Positions 33,027 to 44,342 of a stretch of 64,000 nucleotides of DNA are shown piece by piece (positions within the stretch are counted from its first letter, which is position 1; each line of letters starts with the position of its first letter). The stretch is from Macrosoma leucophasiata (taxonomy: Eukaryota; Arthropoda; Insecta; Lepidoptera; Hedylidae). The DNA lies in NCBI GenBank assembly GCA_036365455.1, contig JAWQUS010000032.1, positions 16,066,001 through 16,130,000 on the forward strand, given 5' to 3'. The notes under the pieces were generated by a model. That model did no database searches and was not told the DNA's origin. It was given only the letters and a program-made list of their open reading frames with translations. A program made the translations under genes and the position numbers.

Positions 33027-33597
33027 TTTATTTGCAAAGTCGTTGCCGATATGCGAGTCTGGAGAGTGCATAATCACTGATAAGTTGTTATTTTGTTGAC
33101 TGATATTTATAACGACTAATTGGCGCAGCTCATGTAACTAGTTTTCGTACCTATTTCATGTTAGTTGTTTATGTTGTAAACAAAAAAAAGATGATTATGA
33201 TATTCTATACAGGTGACCTTTCACTTGATGCCTGTGTAATACGAAAAGTAATTGGAAATTGAATCGCCCTTCGAAAACGTGATAGAAAATGCGTAACTTT
33301 TTCTCAATTTTACCTAATATCGAAGATATTTAAGATTCTGAATAACTACTTCAGGATTTTGAAATTAAGAAAAAAAAAATGGAAAGATAACTTTGACTTC
33401 GGGCAGAAATCGAAGATACCTGATACCCACGTATTGGAATATTTCAATTAAAGATGTCGAGTGCCTTTTGGAATGGGGAAATGGAGGAATTTCTGAATAA
33501 TTGATTCTTTTTATACTATACTCGTACATAATAGTTTCGTTTCTTTTCAATTTATTATGTTATTGATTATTATAAAACTAGGTAGTTACACTCTACT

Positions 33598-33650
33598 AAC
33601 TACACTCTAGGTAGTTAAAAAAATGACGATGTATAAGTGCTCTCCAGGAG
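33598..33650 (-). repeat. Short repeat R2, copy b
   Basis: CACTCTAGGTAGTTAAAAAA, GACGATGTATAAGTGCTCTC, CAGGAGC. Confidence 0.55.
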
Positions 33651-33676
33651 CTTATTATCTTCTTAATTTATAAAAA

Positions 33677-33790
33677 ACAATTGCTGTTCGTTAGTCTCGC
33701 TAAAACTCGAGAGCGGCTGGACCGATTTAGCTAATTTTGGTTTTGAATGATTTTCGGAAGTCCAGGGAAGGTTTAAAAGGTTAAAAAATG
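33677..33790 (-). mobile_element. Inverted 3' part of the CTAGCTGACCCGGC repeat
   Basis: AATTGCTGTTCGTTAGTCTC, GAGAGCGGCTGGACCGA, TTTTCGGAAGTCCAGGGAAG. Confidence 0.6.
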
Positions 33791-33944
33791 TGAATAAATT
33801 AAAGGTGGGGACGGTTCCACAGGTGGAGAGCGATGTAGTGTTCTACAATGCATGTACGTAGATAAATTTATAGGCTTTGTAAATTCATGTGTAGATAGAT
33901 TTACTTCCATTGTATATATTCACAGATTCCAGTTAAATTTTCAA

Positions 33945-34045
33945 CACAACCCATAGGTTGACTGGTCGATAATTCCATGTAGCATTAAGTCCGCCTTACG
34001 TACCTTTTTCTACGTGCATAGAAGTTAAATAAATAAATAAAATTT
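33945..34045 (+). mobile_element. 3' tail copy of the 55-60 kb LINE family
   Basis: AGGTTGACTGGTCG, GCATTAAGTCCGCCTTACG and GTGCATAGAAG, then AAATAAATAAATAAA. The SINE-A copy at 34083 follows shortly after. Confidence 0.7.
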
Positions 34046-34082
34046 ATTAAAGATAGGCGGTAGATACCTACACTTTGTGTAT

Positions 34083-34258
34083 GCCTGAGGCCTAAGGTGT
34101 TATGCCTCTGTGCCGGAAATTACAAGGCCGTACATTACCACCTGACCGGAACACGATAGTGCTGAACACTTATTACACACACTAGCATTTAGCGGCAAGT
34201 ATATTAGGTAATATGGTGGCGCCTACGCCCGCAACGTCACTGGAGCTCTACCACCAGT
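34083..34258 (-). mobile_element. SINE-A, 5' two-thirds
   Basis: GCCTGAGGCCTAAGGTG to GAGCTCTACCACCAG, with ATTACACACA inserted in the GAACACT block. Confidence 0.75.
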
Positions 34259-34374
34259 AGAAAGTCTAGTTTCGATCGGAGCTCTGCCGATAGCGGAAAG
34301 TTGTTTCACATCCTCATTTAACCCACTTTCATTTGACAAAATTCTTTAAGCATACCTCTCCACTGTCTCTAAGG

Positions 34375-34507
34375 GCGAGATTCACAGACCCCACTACGAC
34401 TTTACTTTCGAGCAAAGTACGCTTTGAACTGTCAAATCCCATACTGTACTGACAGTTCTAAGCATACTTTGCTCAAAGTAAAGTCGTAGTGCGGTCTGTG
34501 AATCTCA
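34375..34507. mobile_element. M3 palindromic MITE, copy b
   Basis: Same element as 4603-4734: CGAGATTCACAGACC, CTACGACTTTACTTTCGAGC and the inverted counterpart ending TGTGAATCTCA. Confidence 0.8.
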
Positions 34508-34658
34508 CCATAAGTCTTGTTAAAATGTGGTTACCGCATCCTGTTTACTGGTAACATTTTATTATTTTCCTATAAACGAATCTCAACTTTTTGTTTTCCT
34601 TATCACTTTTGTTATATATTACTACTACTATTGTTATGAAAATATCAAATTATTTTTA

Positions 34659-34747
34659 CTGCTGATAGAGTTCTTATGTAGAGATGAGGGCGTAGGCATC
34701 TCTGCATTACCTTATCTATCTGCCACCAAATGGTATTCCGGTTAGTT
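34659..34747 (+). mobile_element. SINE-A, old 5' fragment
   Basis: ACTGCTGATAGAGTTC, GGGCGTAGGCATC, TGCCACCAAATGGTATTCCGG. Confidence 0.5.
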
Positions 34748-34797
34748 TCGATTTTTTATTGCATTTCATCTAAGTAGTAAGTAGTTACATAGGTGGA

Positions 34798-35311
34798 AAG
34801 GAGATGTTGCAAAAATGTATGGACCTCCGGCCATGTATTGTACACAATATCATTAACAGGCAAAATCAATATAAAAACGTTTTTTACTGCATATTTTCAC
34901 TTATTTAGGTTTGTTTGGAGTTACAAAATATTATTTGCAGTTAGAGTTGCAACTCAAACCAACATGGCGAATAAGGCGGGCGATGTCATTTTGACATTTT
35001 CATTTTTTAATTGTTTTTTGATTATATAGTACTTGGAGAAAAAAGTCTTATTTTCTAAATACTATCGAAATCGATTTTATGTGTTAATACTAAGAACTTA
35101 AACTAATCGATTTCCAATTTAAAGAAGCGTCGGCTGTATCGCCGCCATGTTAAATATGGTTGAAAATGATAAAATCGTTTGAATTAAATGTGGTAGAAAC
35201 TCTAAAATATATTCTTGAATAAATTAATTGTATTTTTTTCGTATTCTTCTTTAATTTACCCATATTTTGAGGACGTGTACGAACTAGGGCCGATCTCGCA
35301 ACATCTCCTTT
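34798..35311 (+). mobile_element. M2 non-autonomous DNA transposon, copy c
   Basis: Full copy with both ends. It has an extra stretch at 35077-35127 compared with the other two, containing an ATCGATTT pair in inverted orientation. Confidence 0.8.
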
Positions 35312-35320
35312 ATATAAATA

Positions 35321-35559
35321 CTAGCTGACCCGGCAAACTTCGTATTGCCTCATAATGAAATAATGTGTCAAAAGCTTGTTTACGGATTTTGTCTATGAGA
35401 AAATGAAATTGTTGGTTGTACTATTGCAATTTATGAATATTTGTATTATTTTCTCACCTTTTAAACCTTCCCTGGACCTCCGAAAATCATTCAAAACCAT
35501 AATTAGCCAAATCGGTCCAGCCGTTCTCGAGTTTTAGCCAGACTAACGAACAGCAATTG

Positions 35560-35562
<3 letters not shown>
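35321..35562 (+). mobile_element. Interspersed repeat (CTAGCTGACCCGGC type)
   Basis: ACTAGCTGACCCGGCAAACT to GTTCTCGAGTTTTAGCCAG; the same 3' part occurs inverted at 33677-33790. Ends in the TA microsatellite. Confidence 0.6.

Positions 35563-35606
<44 letters not shown>
35563..35606. repeat. TA dinucleotide microsatellite
   Basis: About 22 TA units at the end of the CTAGCTGACCCGGC repeat. Confidence 0.95.
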
Positions 35607-35611
<5 letters not shown>

Positions 35612-35647
35612 GTATTTATATAAAAATGGAAAGAAAAATTTGACTTG

Positions 35648-35935
35648 CTTTTTTATGTTATGGAAGTGGAAAACAAGCTTGCAGTTTACATTGATGTTAA
35701 GTGATGACTGCAGCCTATATACACCCACACAAAGACCAAGGTCAAAATGCAGATGCGTTACCACTCCTGAAGCCTAAGGTGTTATGCTTCTGTGCCGGAA
35801 ATCACAGGGTCGTGCATTACCACCTGACCGGAACATGATAGTGCTGAACACTACCATTTAGCGGCAAGTAGGTATATTAGGTAATGCGGTGGTGCCTACG
35901 CCCGCGAACTCCGTCACTGGAGCTCTACCACCAGT
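35648..35935 (-). mobile_element. SINE-A, full copy
   Basis: TTTTTTATGTTATGGAAGTG to CTCTACCACCAGT. Confidence 0.85.
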
Positions 35936-37081
35936 GACAAATAGTTCAATATATAGTGACAATAAGTCCTTTAATAACATATTTCATAAACTTTTACCAA
36001 GCCGGTCCCTGCTCCAATCTTTCCGCACCTTGTGATTCAGCGGTAAGGGGCAAACCCGGCGCGGACTGAGATGACGTACCGTTAAGAAAACTTATGAAAT
36101 ATGCATTCAGAGGAAATTAAACTGCTACGTGCGTTTTACAGGCTGTACAAAAAATGAAAGAATAAATAATGCAGCACGGGGTTTGGATTTACGAACCTGT
36201 TCCAAAAATATGTAGAACTTGGGCCTACTCTACGTACAGTATATACCTACAGTATCGGTATAGGTATGTAAAACGGCCAAGTGCGTGTCGGGACACGCGC
36301 AATGTTGTCACGTTTTTGTCAAGTACGTTTTTTAAGTTGATCGACAATTACTTGTAAAATTATTCAGTCCAATTAATAGTATATTATATAATAAATAATA
36401 ATGAGTTATGTACTAAGTACCACCGTGATTTTTGTTCTAAAAAAATTTACCTCATTTTTGTTGTAATTGCCACTGTTTAAAGAAACTCAAAAAACTCAAA
36501 ATTTTATTTAATCACTTGGAAATAATAAATTTTATTTACTTGTGAAAGGTCAAATTACAAATACCTATAAAATTAAAGCGAATAACATCAAAGTAAACAA
36601 AAATAAAATAATTAATGGTCCAAAGTACTTAATAATTAAAATAGGTATCAACAGAATGTTCCATACTCTCTTTTACAAACGGCAAGATAAGACTCAATAA
36701 AAGAATATGGAATATTATTTGTCAAAAGAAAAGGAAAGAAAGAAAGAGGTTTAAATTAATCTTTGATTTCACAAAGACAGATACTTTTTCCCTCACCTTG
36801 GAATAATAACTTTTTTAAGCTTACTGCAAAGAGTGGGTCCAAAATGAAATAAACCGAATCGAAATCTTTCATAGTGTAATATCAACGCTGTATCTAAAAC
36901 ACAGTAACTACAGAGCAACTATTATAAATCAGTTGTGTAGTTTTAGAAATAATAAAATAATTATAAAACCTCATAATTTAGAAAACAACGACGAACCTGA
37001 ACGAAGTTGTCTAACCATTCCTAAGGCTTTTTAGATCTTTTACCCCGCGCCAGCGACTACGAAGCCAATTTGTATCTACAC
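35936..37081. other. No gene seen
   Basis: Contains a scrap of another interspersed repeat at ~36270 (AACGGCCAAGTGCGTGTCGG); otherwise unique. Confidence 0.4.
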
Positions 37082-37684
37082 TAGATATGTCACGAATATT
37101 CGGCCATTATTCGGAATTCGGCCTATTCGGCCACTTTTAGTATTCGACATTCAGCCAAATATTGGGCACTATTCGGCCATATAAATCATGGAAATCATGG
37201 AAATACCACATATTATTCCAAAATTCGATATTTTAATCAAATGACTATATTAATACTTAGAATTTGCCAATGGTAAGTTACGATAAAAAAAACTTTTTTT
37301 TCGGCATTTGTTATCAGTAAGCAATCGCACTTCTCTTCATAAATAATACCCGCTTCTGAAAAGTCTCTCACAACATGCTCACAATAGATACTTTTGCCAG
37401 GAGATGATAGATAAATTTTAGCGAATTTCGTCAGGACTGTTAATGATTTTAAGTTTGCTGACTACCATTTGTATGGGTCTGCCGTCCGGGCGGCATTTAG
37501 CGAACAGTTTTCAAATAAAAATCAATTTAAGTTGAACACGGAACTATTTTATATCACTATCCTCCTCGTTTTGCTTATTATTTATGCACACGGCTGCGAT
37601 CGAATATTCGGCCATTCGGCCGAGGGGGAAGCCGAATATTCGTAATTCGGTCATTCGGCCAAATCATTATTCGTGGCAACTCTA
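37082..37684 (-). mobile_element. Internally deleted hAT-type transposon
   Basis: Ends share CACGAATA followed by TTCGGCC-rich sequence in inverted orientation, starting TAGATATGTCACGAAT on the left and ending ATTCGTGGCAACTCTA on the right. The flanks are near-matching 8-mers ATCTACAC and ATTTATAC, as expected for an old hAT target duplication. The inside holds only the C-terminal end of a transposase. About 0.6 kb. Confidence 0.7.
37237..37461 (-). pseudogene. hAT transposase C-terminal (dimerisation) relic
   Basis: The - strand reads SANLKSLTVLTKFAKIYLSS, then CEHVVRDFSEAGIIYEEKCD and CLLITNAEKKVFF, ending at TGA. The F-S-E-A-G-x-I-Y-x-E-K block and the following L-L-x-x-N-A-E-K are the hallmark of the hAT C-terminal dimerisation domain. 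The rest of the transposase is gone. Confidence 0.75.
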
Positions 37685-37892
37685 ATTTATACAAAGAATC
37701 TATTAACACCACCTAATCAAGGTGTAGCGCATGTCTATCGCTTGTATAAAAAAAGACGAAGTTTAAAACTAAGCTATAAATATAACGAGCTTAATAGAAC
37801 AGCAAATGAGGTTCATATAGTTTTTTTTAATAAACTATCGAGGTGAGGTGATTAAAATGGCGCTCGACTTTATAAGGGAAGATACATTATCC

Positions 37893-38043
37893 AAGAAGAA
37901 ATATTGCACATCGACCTTAGGAAGGAGACTTCGGCTTATTTCGGGTCTGTAGATCTCTTTCGCACCTTACTTATGTGACGTTTGTCGACCATTTTGATCA
38001 AGTTTTGACCTACGCCGGGCTATAAATGCTTACGTAGGTAGTG
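37893..38043 (-). mobile_element. M4 MITE fragment
   Basis: Inverted right half: AATATTGCACATCGACC, AGGAAGGAGACTTCGGCTTA, and GCTTACGTAGGTAG at the break. Confidence 0.65.
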
Positions 38044-38068
38044 GTATATATTACGTTTACAGACTACA

Positions 38069-38127
38069 ATATCACTTAGCATCAATGTGAACTGTGTGCT
38101 GTGTTACCACTTCATGGTATGAAAAAG
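38069..38127 (+). mobile_element. SINE-A, 3' end fragment
   Basis: ATCACTTAGCATCAATGTG to GTATGAAAAA. Confidence 0.45.
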
Positions 38128-38444
38128 TGTTTTGTTTTCACAAAACTTTTAGAACTATATACTGCTCTAGATCGTTAGATGACCAATCTGCCCCAAATAC
38201 GGCAACGCTCTTACAAATACACAATGGTAAACAAATCGTAGGTAACGTAGCTAATATCGTGAATAAATAATGTATAACGATTGTGAGTAAACGAGTGTGG
38301 AAGGGGAATAAAAGAAAATATGAATGCATTGTTTGTGGAACAAATGAAATGAACTGAACTGAATGAATCATGTGAGGGGCGTAACAGCTGATTGACTTGA
38401 TTGAAAATAGAAGAACAATCATAGGCCCGTTTTACTAAATACAA

Positions 38445-38594
38445 CTCAGGGTGCCCACATAAAACTGCGATGCGGTGCAATAGGACCCCGCATCGCAGGA
38501 ACTTGCGATTTTGTCCGACATGTTGAAAGTATGGTCACCTGAATCGCATCGCAGCAATTCGCATCGCATCACAGTTTTGTGTGGGCACCCTCAG
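38445..38594. mobile_element. M5 short MITE, copy b
   Basis: CTCAGGGTGCCCACA ... TGTGGGCACCCTCAG with the same GCGATGCG motifs and an extra internal inverted block (CCGCATCGCAGG). Confidence 0.7.
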
Positions 38595-38705
38595 TCCTTG
38601 AGGGATAACATTTTTTCATACTCAACGAAATCTAATGGCCGTGTTCTGGGAACGAGATCTGTCTATTAATACTGGCCTTAGAGTCTCACATTACGCGCTG
38701 TTTGT

Positions 38706-38997
38706 TTTTTTTTTTTATGTAATGGTAGTGGCAAACAAGCATGCAGTTCACATTGATGTTAAGAGATGACTGCAGCCTATAGACACCCACACAAAGACCA
38801 AGGTCAAAATGCAGATGCGTTACCACTCCTGAGGCCTAAGGTGTTATACTTCTGTGCCGGAAATTACAGAGCCGTACATTACCACCTGACCGGAACACGA
38901 AAGTGCTGAACACTACCATTTAGCGGCAAGTAGGTATATTAGGTAATGCGGTGGTGCCTACGCCCGCGAGCTCCGTCACAGGAGTTCTACCACCAGT
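38706..38997 (-). mobile_element. SINE-A, full copy
   Basis: T-run, ATGTAATGGTAGTGGC, to GTTCTACCACCAG. Confidence 0.85.
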
Positions 38998-39032
38998 GGT
39001 TCCCCCTAGACGGCCTTTTGTTTACAAAAAAA

Positions 39033-39110
39033 GGCAAGCTCCAGGCCTCCCCCCAAAAAGGGGAGAGACTCGTGCCCAGCAGCGAGACGCATAATGGGTT
39101 GCTATTATTG
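39033..39110 (+). mobile_element. SINE-E 3' end
   Basis: GCAAGCTCCAGGCCTCCCCC, GAGAGACTCGTGCCCAGCAG, ATAATGGGTTGC plus TATTATT tail. Confidence 0.7.
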
Positions 39111-39618
39111 TGCCCCGGACAAAGTCGTGGGCACAAACTAGTACTAATTAAAGACAATAAAATATTATCAACAAATAGATAATACTATATTTTTTATACG
39201 TTTACAGGCAATCCGGATATTACTGTTGATAGCATCTCTGGATACATATCATTTACTGCCGTTTTACAGTTTTTTTCCAGAAGCTTATTCTTGGAACGTT
39301 AATTAATTATATTATTATTTACTTGATCAGTTGATTGACCGAGGTTTATCTTAATCGATTATAATTTAACGTATTGTATACATTTTGGACATTAATATTA
39401 GCAGAGCTTTTTGTGCGAAAGTCTTTGTTTACTTCAAGATTCCCTTTCGAAAGTTTGTTTTGCTAAAGTTGAACAAAATACATTTCAGTGTGTGGTTAAA
39501 TTATTACAGGAAATAATATTCAGGGTGTGTTCACACATGTTTTCACATAGCCACATACAGTTTTTGTTCCACGCAGGATCCCGTTAATGGTAGGGGGTAA
39601 GGAATTATTGGATTTATT

Positions 39619-39757
39619 CATAGAGCAACACGAGCCACCGGCCGCGGCGGACCGGAGGACAGTAGGTAGCCATATGCAAGCTTTCACCTCTGTCTAAGTA
39701 CAAGCCCAAGTGGACCTATGCCGTCACCGTTTAAATTTGGGTGTGAAATTGTTCAAA
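39619..39757 (+). mobile_element. M1 MITE, copy f (left part)
   Basis: CATAGAGCAACACGAGCC, GCCGCGGCGGACCGGAGG and GTGTGAAATTGTTC; the right half is lost. Confidence 0.65.
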
Positions 39758-40347
39758 CAGTACGAGTCATAGGACATCGTTGGCCTTAAAAAAGCATATT
39801 ATAAAGTTTATTGATTACGATCATAAAAAATAACAAAGTTTATGATATGATTTTTATCTCTGAACATGCCAAGACCAGAGAATATGTAATAATACTACGT
39901 ATAGAACACTTAGACGTCCCGCCCGATTTCCCCGCCTCACCCAACCTCCTCCCCTTTTATGGGCGACGTTTTTTCTCTACGTGCTACGCATACAGGTGCA
40001 CGTGTAAATACGTGACTGACGTCTGTGTAATAGAGACCAAATTAAGCGTTTGTATGGAATTTTGGCGTAATGTCCGCGGTGTGGCAAGACCAAGACCTTT
40101 TTCTTTGAATAGGTAAGTAGCTATATAATAACCCTCAAGAAAAGTAAATTAGAACGACATTCAATGTTCCACATTTGAATTTTGTCCAATTACATCAATC
40201 CACTCGGGATTGGCGAGTCAATTTTTGATTAATCGTTTCGTCCAGGTCAGACCTTGACCAATGATATCACGTATCTGCCTACAGTTCCAGACTAATCGCT
40301 ACTATTTTAGAGCGGAAGATATTAATAATGCAATACTGCGTCGCAAC

Positions 40348-41158
40348 TAGAGAATGCAATATCGGGATACCGGGATCTCGGAATACTGGGATCCCGCGTG
40401 TTATGTGCTTGACTAATACTGGTCGTTAATAGAACGGAATTAAATAGAAAATGAAACAACGTTCCTTTTGCTCATGATTCTGAAGATAACTTAGCTCTCG
40501 ATAGGAGCCGCCACAATGTCACTTCAAATGTCACAAATCGAAGAACTCGAGCTAATTTTGAATAATTTCAAATCTCCTAGGACATTGCAACTTAAATCTG
40601 CAGAAGCCGTTTAGCAGATGAAACAATACTATTATGTCAGATAACGCATTTATGATGCTTCACTCAAAAATTGTTTCATTCTTTTATATTTTATAATTTA
40701 TTTTAAATTTATTATATTTTTATTTCTGTTTATATCATGATTGTCTTTCAAAAACCTAACCAATTTATTTTATTCTTAAGCTTGAACTTGTCGGTTTAGC
40801 CTTAAGCGAAGTACTATCCATGCGGGATATTCCTAATGCCTGGATCCCAAGGGATTACATATTAGGTTGAGTCCTGCATAACCCTTTCAGAACCCTCTAA
40901 GTATATGAAATGAAAATAATAGATGACGTTTATTAAATTTTTTGTTTGATATAAAATAGTTTATTCCCAAATCAAACTTTCGTCTCATTTCGTAAGATAT
41001 GCTGATGGCGGTCGGAAAATGGAAAATTTACACCAGGTTTGTAATCAGGATCTTTTACTACAAAAACTACCTTTTTCAATGAAATTTCATTCAGTTTTGG
41101 CGCCGGTCGGAGAGGGATATACCGGGATTCAAAATTCCGCGCGGGATTGCATTTCCTA
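40348..41158. mobile_element. Non-autonomous hAT-type element with perfect 8-bp target duplication
   Basis: The direct repeat GTCGCAAC lies at 40340-40347 and 41159-41166. The termini are inverted: TAGAGAATGCAAT on the left and ATTGCATTTCCTA on the right. Subterminal GGGATACCGGGATC-like and ATACCGGGATTC motifs mirror each other. 811 bp with no recognisable transposase. A frame near 40535-40612 (QIEELELILNNFKSPRTLQL) looks protein-like but stops early. Confidence 0.7.
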
Positions 41159-41515
41159 GTCGCAACCAATATTTCAGTCTGCGCATACGTTTGAATTATC
41201 AATAAAACCTTTTTTTAGAAACCATCGCATCAGCGCTAGATCATTTTTGCGCTGCGCATAACACTCTTGCAATGTTTTTATGAAGTTAAAAATGTGATGG
41301 ATTATAAAAACACCCGTTGTGTTTTCGAGTAAACAATGAATATTCAAAAATCATAATTTCCGTATCCACGTTTCTTTTTCCAGTTTTTGTATAGTGTGTA
41401 AGTAGTTTCTAATGTAAAGCTTTTTGCATATTTTAATTCATTGCCATATACTTAAATGGTCATGGTACTTAAGTGGTATATAATGCTACGAAAACATTTA
41501 GGTAAGGACGTTTTC

Positions 41516-41842
41516 AAAGGAGACGTTCCAAAATGTATGGAGCTTGGGCCCGCACCTTGTACACTATATTGAGAGAAGCATAAAATACTTCTTAAAATCA
41601 TTTTCAGCTATTCAAATCGTTTATTATACCTTCAATTAACTGTCGTAAGAATATTTCAAAAACACGAATGATATAGAAGCAATATGGTGACATATTGTTG
41701 TCATACAAAAATCCATAAAATAAATATTTCCGACAAAGAAACAACGATTCAAATTATTTTGTCAGTATTTTCCCATGATTCTACGTATTTTTCTCTATGT
41801 TTTGAAATACATAGTGCGGGCTCAACGTGGAACTTGTCCTTT
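41516..41842 (+). mobile_element. M2-related diverged element
   Basis: The left end AAAGGAGACGTTCC and right end GGAACTTGTCCTTT resemble the M2 ends. GTATGGAGCTTGGGCCCGCACC parallels the M2 subterminal region and an inverted GTGCGGGCTC lies near the right end. Confidence 0.5.
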
Positions 41843-41954
41843 TACGCTATCGACTTCTATCACATAATAATATTACTTAAGTACTCATTACTATTTTGGT
41901 AAGTTTCAGTTGAACCAGCTGGTCAAAATTAACAATAACAGCAAGCGCTTTTTA

Positions 41955-42247
41955 CTGGTGGTAGAGCTCCAGTGACGGAGCTCGCGGGCGTAGGCACCAC
42001 CGCATTACCTATACTTGCCGCTAAATGGTAGTGTTCAACACTATCGTGTTCCGGTCAGGTGGTAATGTACGGCCCTGTAATTTCCAGCACAGAGGCATAA
42101 GACCTTAGGCCTCAGGAGTGGTAACGCATCTGCATTTTGACCTTGGTCTTTGTGTGGGTGTCTATAGGCTGCAGTCATCACTTAACATCAATGTGAACTG
42201 CATGCTTGTTTACCACTTCCATTACATTAAAAAATAAAAAAAAAAAC
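41955..42247 (+). mobile_element. SINE-A, full copy
   Basis: CTGGTGGTAGAGCTCCAGTG to CCATTACATTAAAAAATAAA; the M8 MITE starts at once after the tail. Confidence 0.85.
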
Positions 42248-42249
42248 GC

Positions 42250-42413
42250 GCCCTAACCACTATCGGTTAGTCGCGGGAGCGGGTAGCCGCGCGGCTAGTT
42301 GCTATGCAACCGCCTGTGATTGTACGCACTTAACCGTCATACAATCACAGGCGGTTGCATATCAAACTGTTATCGGCTACCCGCTCCCGCGGCTAACCGC
42401 TAGTGGTTAGGGC
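42250..42413. mobile_element. M8 MITE with nested inverted repeats
   Basis: Outer 40-bp inverted repeat (GCCCTAACCACTATCGGTTA ... TAGTGGTTAGGGC) plus an inner one (ATGCAACCGCCTGTGATTGT ... ACAATCACAGGCGGTTGCAT) around a short centre. GC-rich. It starts a few bases after the A-tail of the SINE-A copy at 41955. Confidence 0.75.
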
Positions 42414-42498
42414 ACTTACATTTACTTTAGCAGAGACTGTAAAATGCATTGCACCTGCTCAGTCCATTCCAGTTTGACGTCATTTAACAATTTAAACA

Positions 42499-42779
42499 CT
42501 GGTGGTAGACCTCTAGTGACAGAGCTCGCGGGTGTAGGCACCACCGCATTCCCTCTATTTACCGCCAAATGGTAGTGTTCAGCACTATCGTGTTCCGGTT
42601 AAATGGTCATGTATGGACCAGTAATAACTATCACAGAGACATACCAACTTAGGTCTCAGGGTTGGCAACGCATCTGCATTTTGACCTCTGGTTTTTATGT
42701 AGATGTCTATAGGCTACAGTCATCGCTTAACATCGGTGTGAGCTGCATGCTTGCTTGCCACATTCCATACATTAAAACA
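42499..42779 (+). mobile_element. SINE-A, older copy
   Basis: CTGGTGGTAGACCTCTAGTG to TTCCATACATTAAAACAA, diverged. Confidence 0.75.
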
Positions 42780-42994
42780 ACTCATTTATTTACTCAATCG
42801 GTACTTTAACAAAATTGTTAAAGTTAAAGTAAGATGATGCAATCCAGCCTTAGCCTTTACATATCACAAACACTAACTGCTCGCTACTTTTATTTTTAAG
42901 CATAAGAATCAATATTCACACACTTGGTTTCATTACGCCTTCTTCAATAAATGATAAAAGACGTACTTATTTATTGTACTTATGTATTTTCTCA

Positions 42995-43280
42995 ACTACT
43001 ACGCTGGGGGTCCTGGGTTCGATTCCCGGGTCGGGGACTATCAGAGAAAACGGTTTAAAATCCTTTCGGTTTTAAATCTCTGGTTCTATTGGGATTTTGC
43101 CATTTTCTGGAAGTTTCCCAGTACCTCGGAGTTTGGTAATGTGCCCGGAGATGGCAACAGGTTCGCCACCTGTTACATGGGCCAAAACGTAACAGGCGAG
43201 TCGTGGGTGTTTGCATGTATGCTTGAATGCATGCATTTACGCCTGCCTACCCCTTCGGGCATTTCAGGCGTGAAGTCACG
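42995..43280 (+). mobile_element. SINE-C, 5' truncated by ~35 bp
   Basis: Begins ACTACTACGCTGGGGG, keeps B-box GGTTCGATTCC, ends GGCGTGAAGTCACG. Confidence 0.8.
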
Positions 43281-44342
43281 TACGTTTTTTTTTAGTTATT
43301 GTAGCTGAAATGAAGCTACGCTGTAGATATAAATGACCGCGAGACGAGTAATGTTTTGATTTTAATACTAACGTGTCCAATCACTTATTTAAATCTACAT
43401 TTGAATTACCTATAATGGAAATAACTCCAAAAGTAAGAAGATCAATAAATAATCAATAGATGTCTGGGGATAGGGTTATGTCCCCACCAAGACCGACTCA
43501 AACGAGGGATACCGGTTTTAAAAATAAATAAATGAGCGCTACGGAAGACGTTTGCGAAATAGATGGAGGTAGCTGCACATAATAATTTTTCAAACTGCTG
43601 TCAGACAAATACCACCTCAGTCTGCCCGAGACCACGGAAGCTGAAAAGCGACCGAAACGTCGGGTTCGATTTTAAAGAATCATTTTAGTTTAATATGCGC
43701 GACATAAATCAGAAACCTAGTTTTATTTCAATGAGTGTAGCTCGCGAACCTAAGAACATACTATAAATAAATGCGTCCTGAAGTTAGTTTATAGTACATG
43801 TGGAGCAACCAAGGTTGCGGCCCACTAATTAACGCTGGCAACTCTTGAGTAAACTTCGTACGTGCGATGCAACTCGGTCATACGCCATCTTCCGTACTAG
43901 ACAAGTACTTTAGGTTTCCTCAGTGTTCCACCAGGTGGCGACTTATGTAGTTGACGCTACATAGAAGTCGCTGTGAAGAAACTTTTTTTATGGTGTAGAT
44001 GATACGCTTAGGAGAAAATGTAGCAGTTCGCTTTCGTCTGGCCATTGACACTCGCTCTCTATCTCGTCTGGCGTAAAGTTAACGCATGCAACTACACTAA
44101 TGAAATAGAACTGCACTATAAATCGACTTTTATTAAACCCGTCAAGTCACGAGAAAAATATGATAATTGATTTTCAATTGTGTCTAGCCGCCGGCGGCTT
44201 TACGTTCCGAAAAGCGTTTTTTGATGGAATCTTTCTTAATTCCGGTCTGAATAGTACTAAAAATAAGAGTTTCTCAGGATCTAATGCAAGAAGACTAACT
44301 AATAAATACACTGAGTTTGAAATATTATTTTAAATGTGGTAC
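43281..44342. other. No gene seen
   Basis: Includes GACCGAAACGTCGGG at ~43649, a motif common in insect repeats, and the CTCF-like site. Confidence 0.35.
43928..43941 (+). promoter_or_regulatory. CTCF-like motif
   Basis: CCACCAGGTGGCGA fits the conserved core of the CTCF recognition sequence at all positions but the last. It lies in unique DNA with no gene nearby. A single motif match in 64 kb may be chance. Confidence 0.3.

Noticed and set aside
39811..40116. 101-codon + strand ORF ending beside a gtaagt-like donor
   Set aside because: The middle (Pro/Leu-rich, then Cys-rich) gives no family and no acceptor exon was found; not enough to call a gene.
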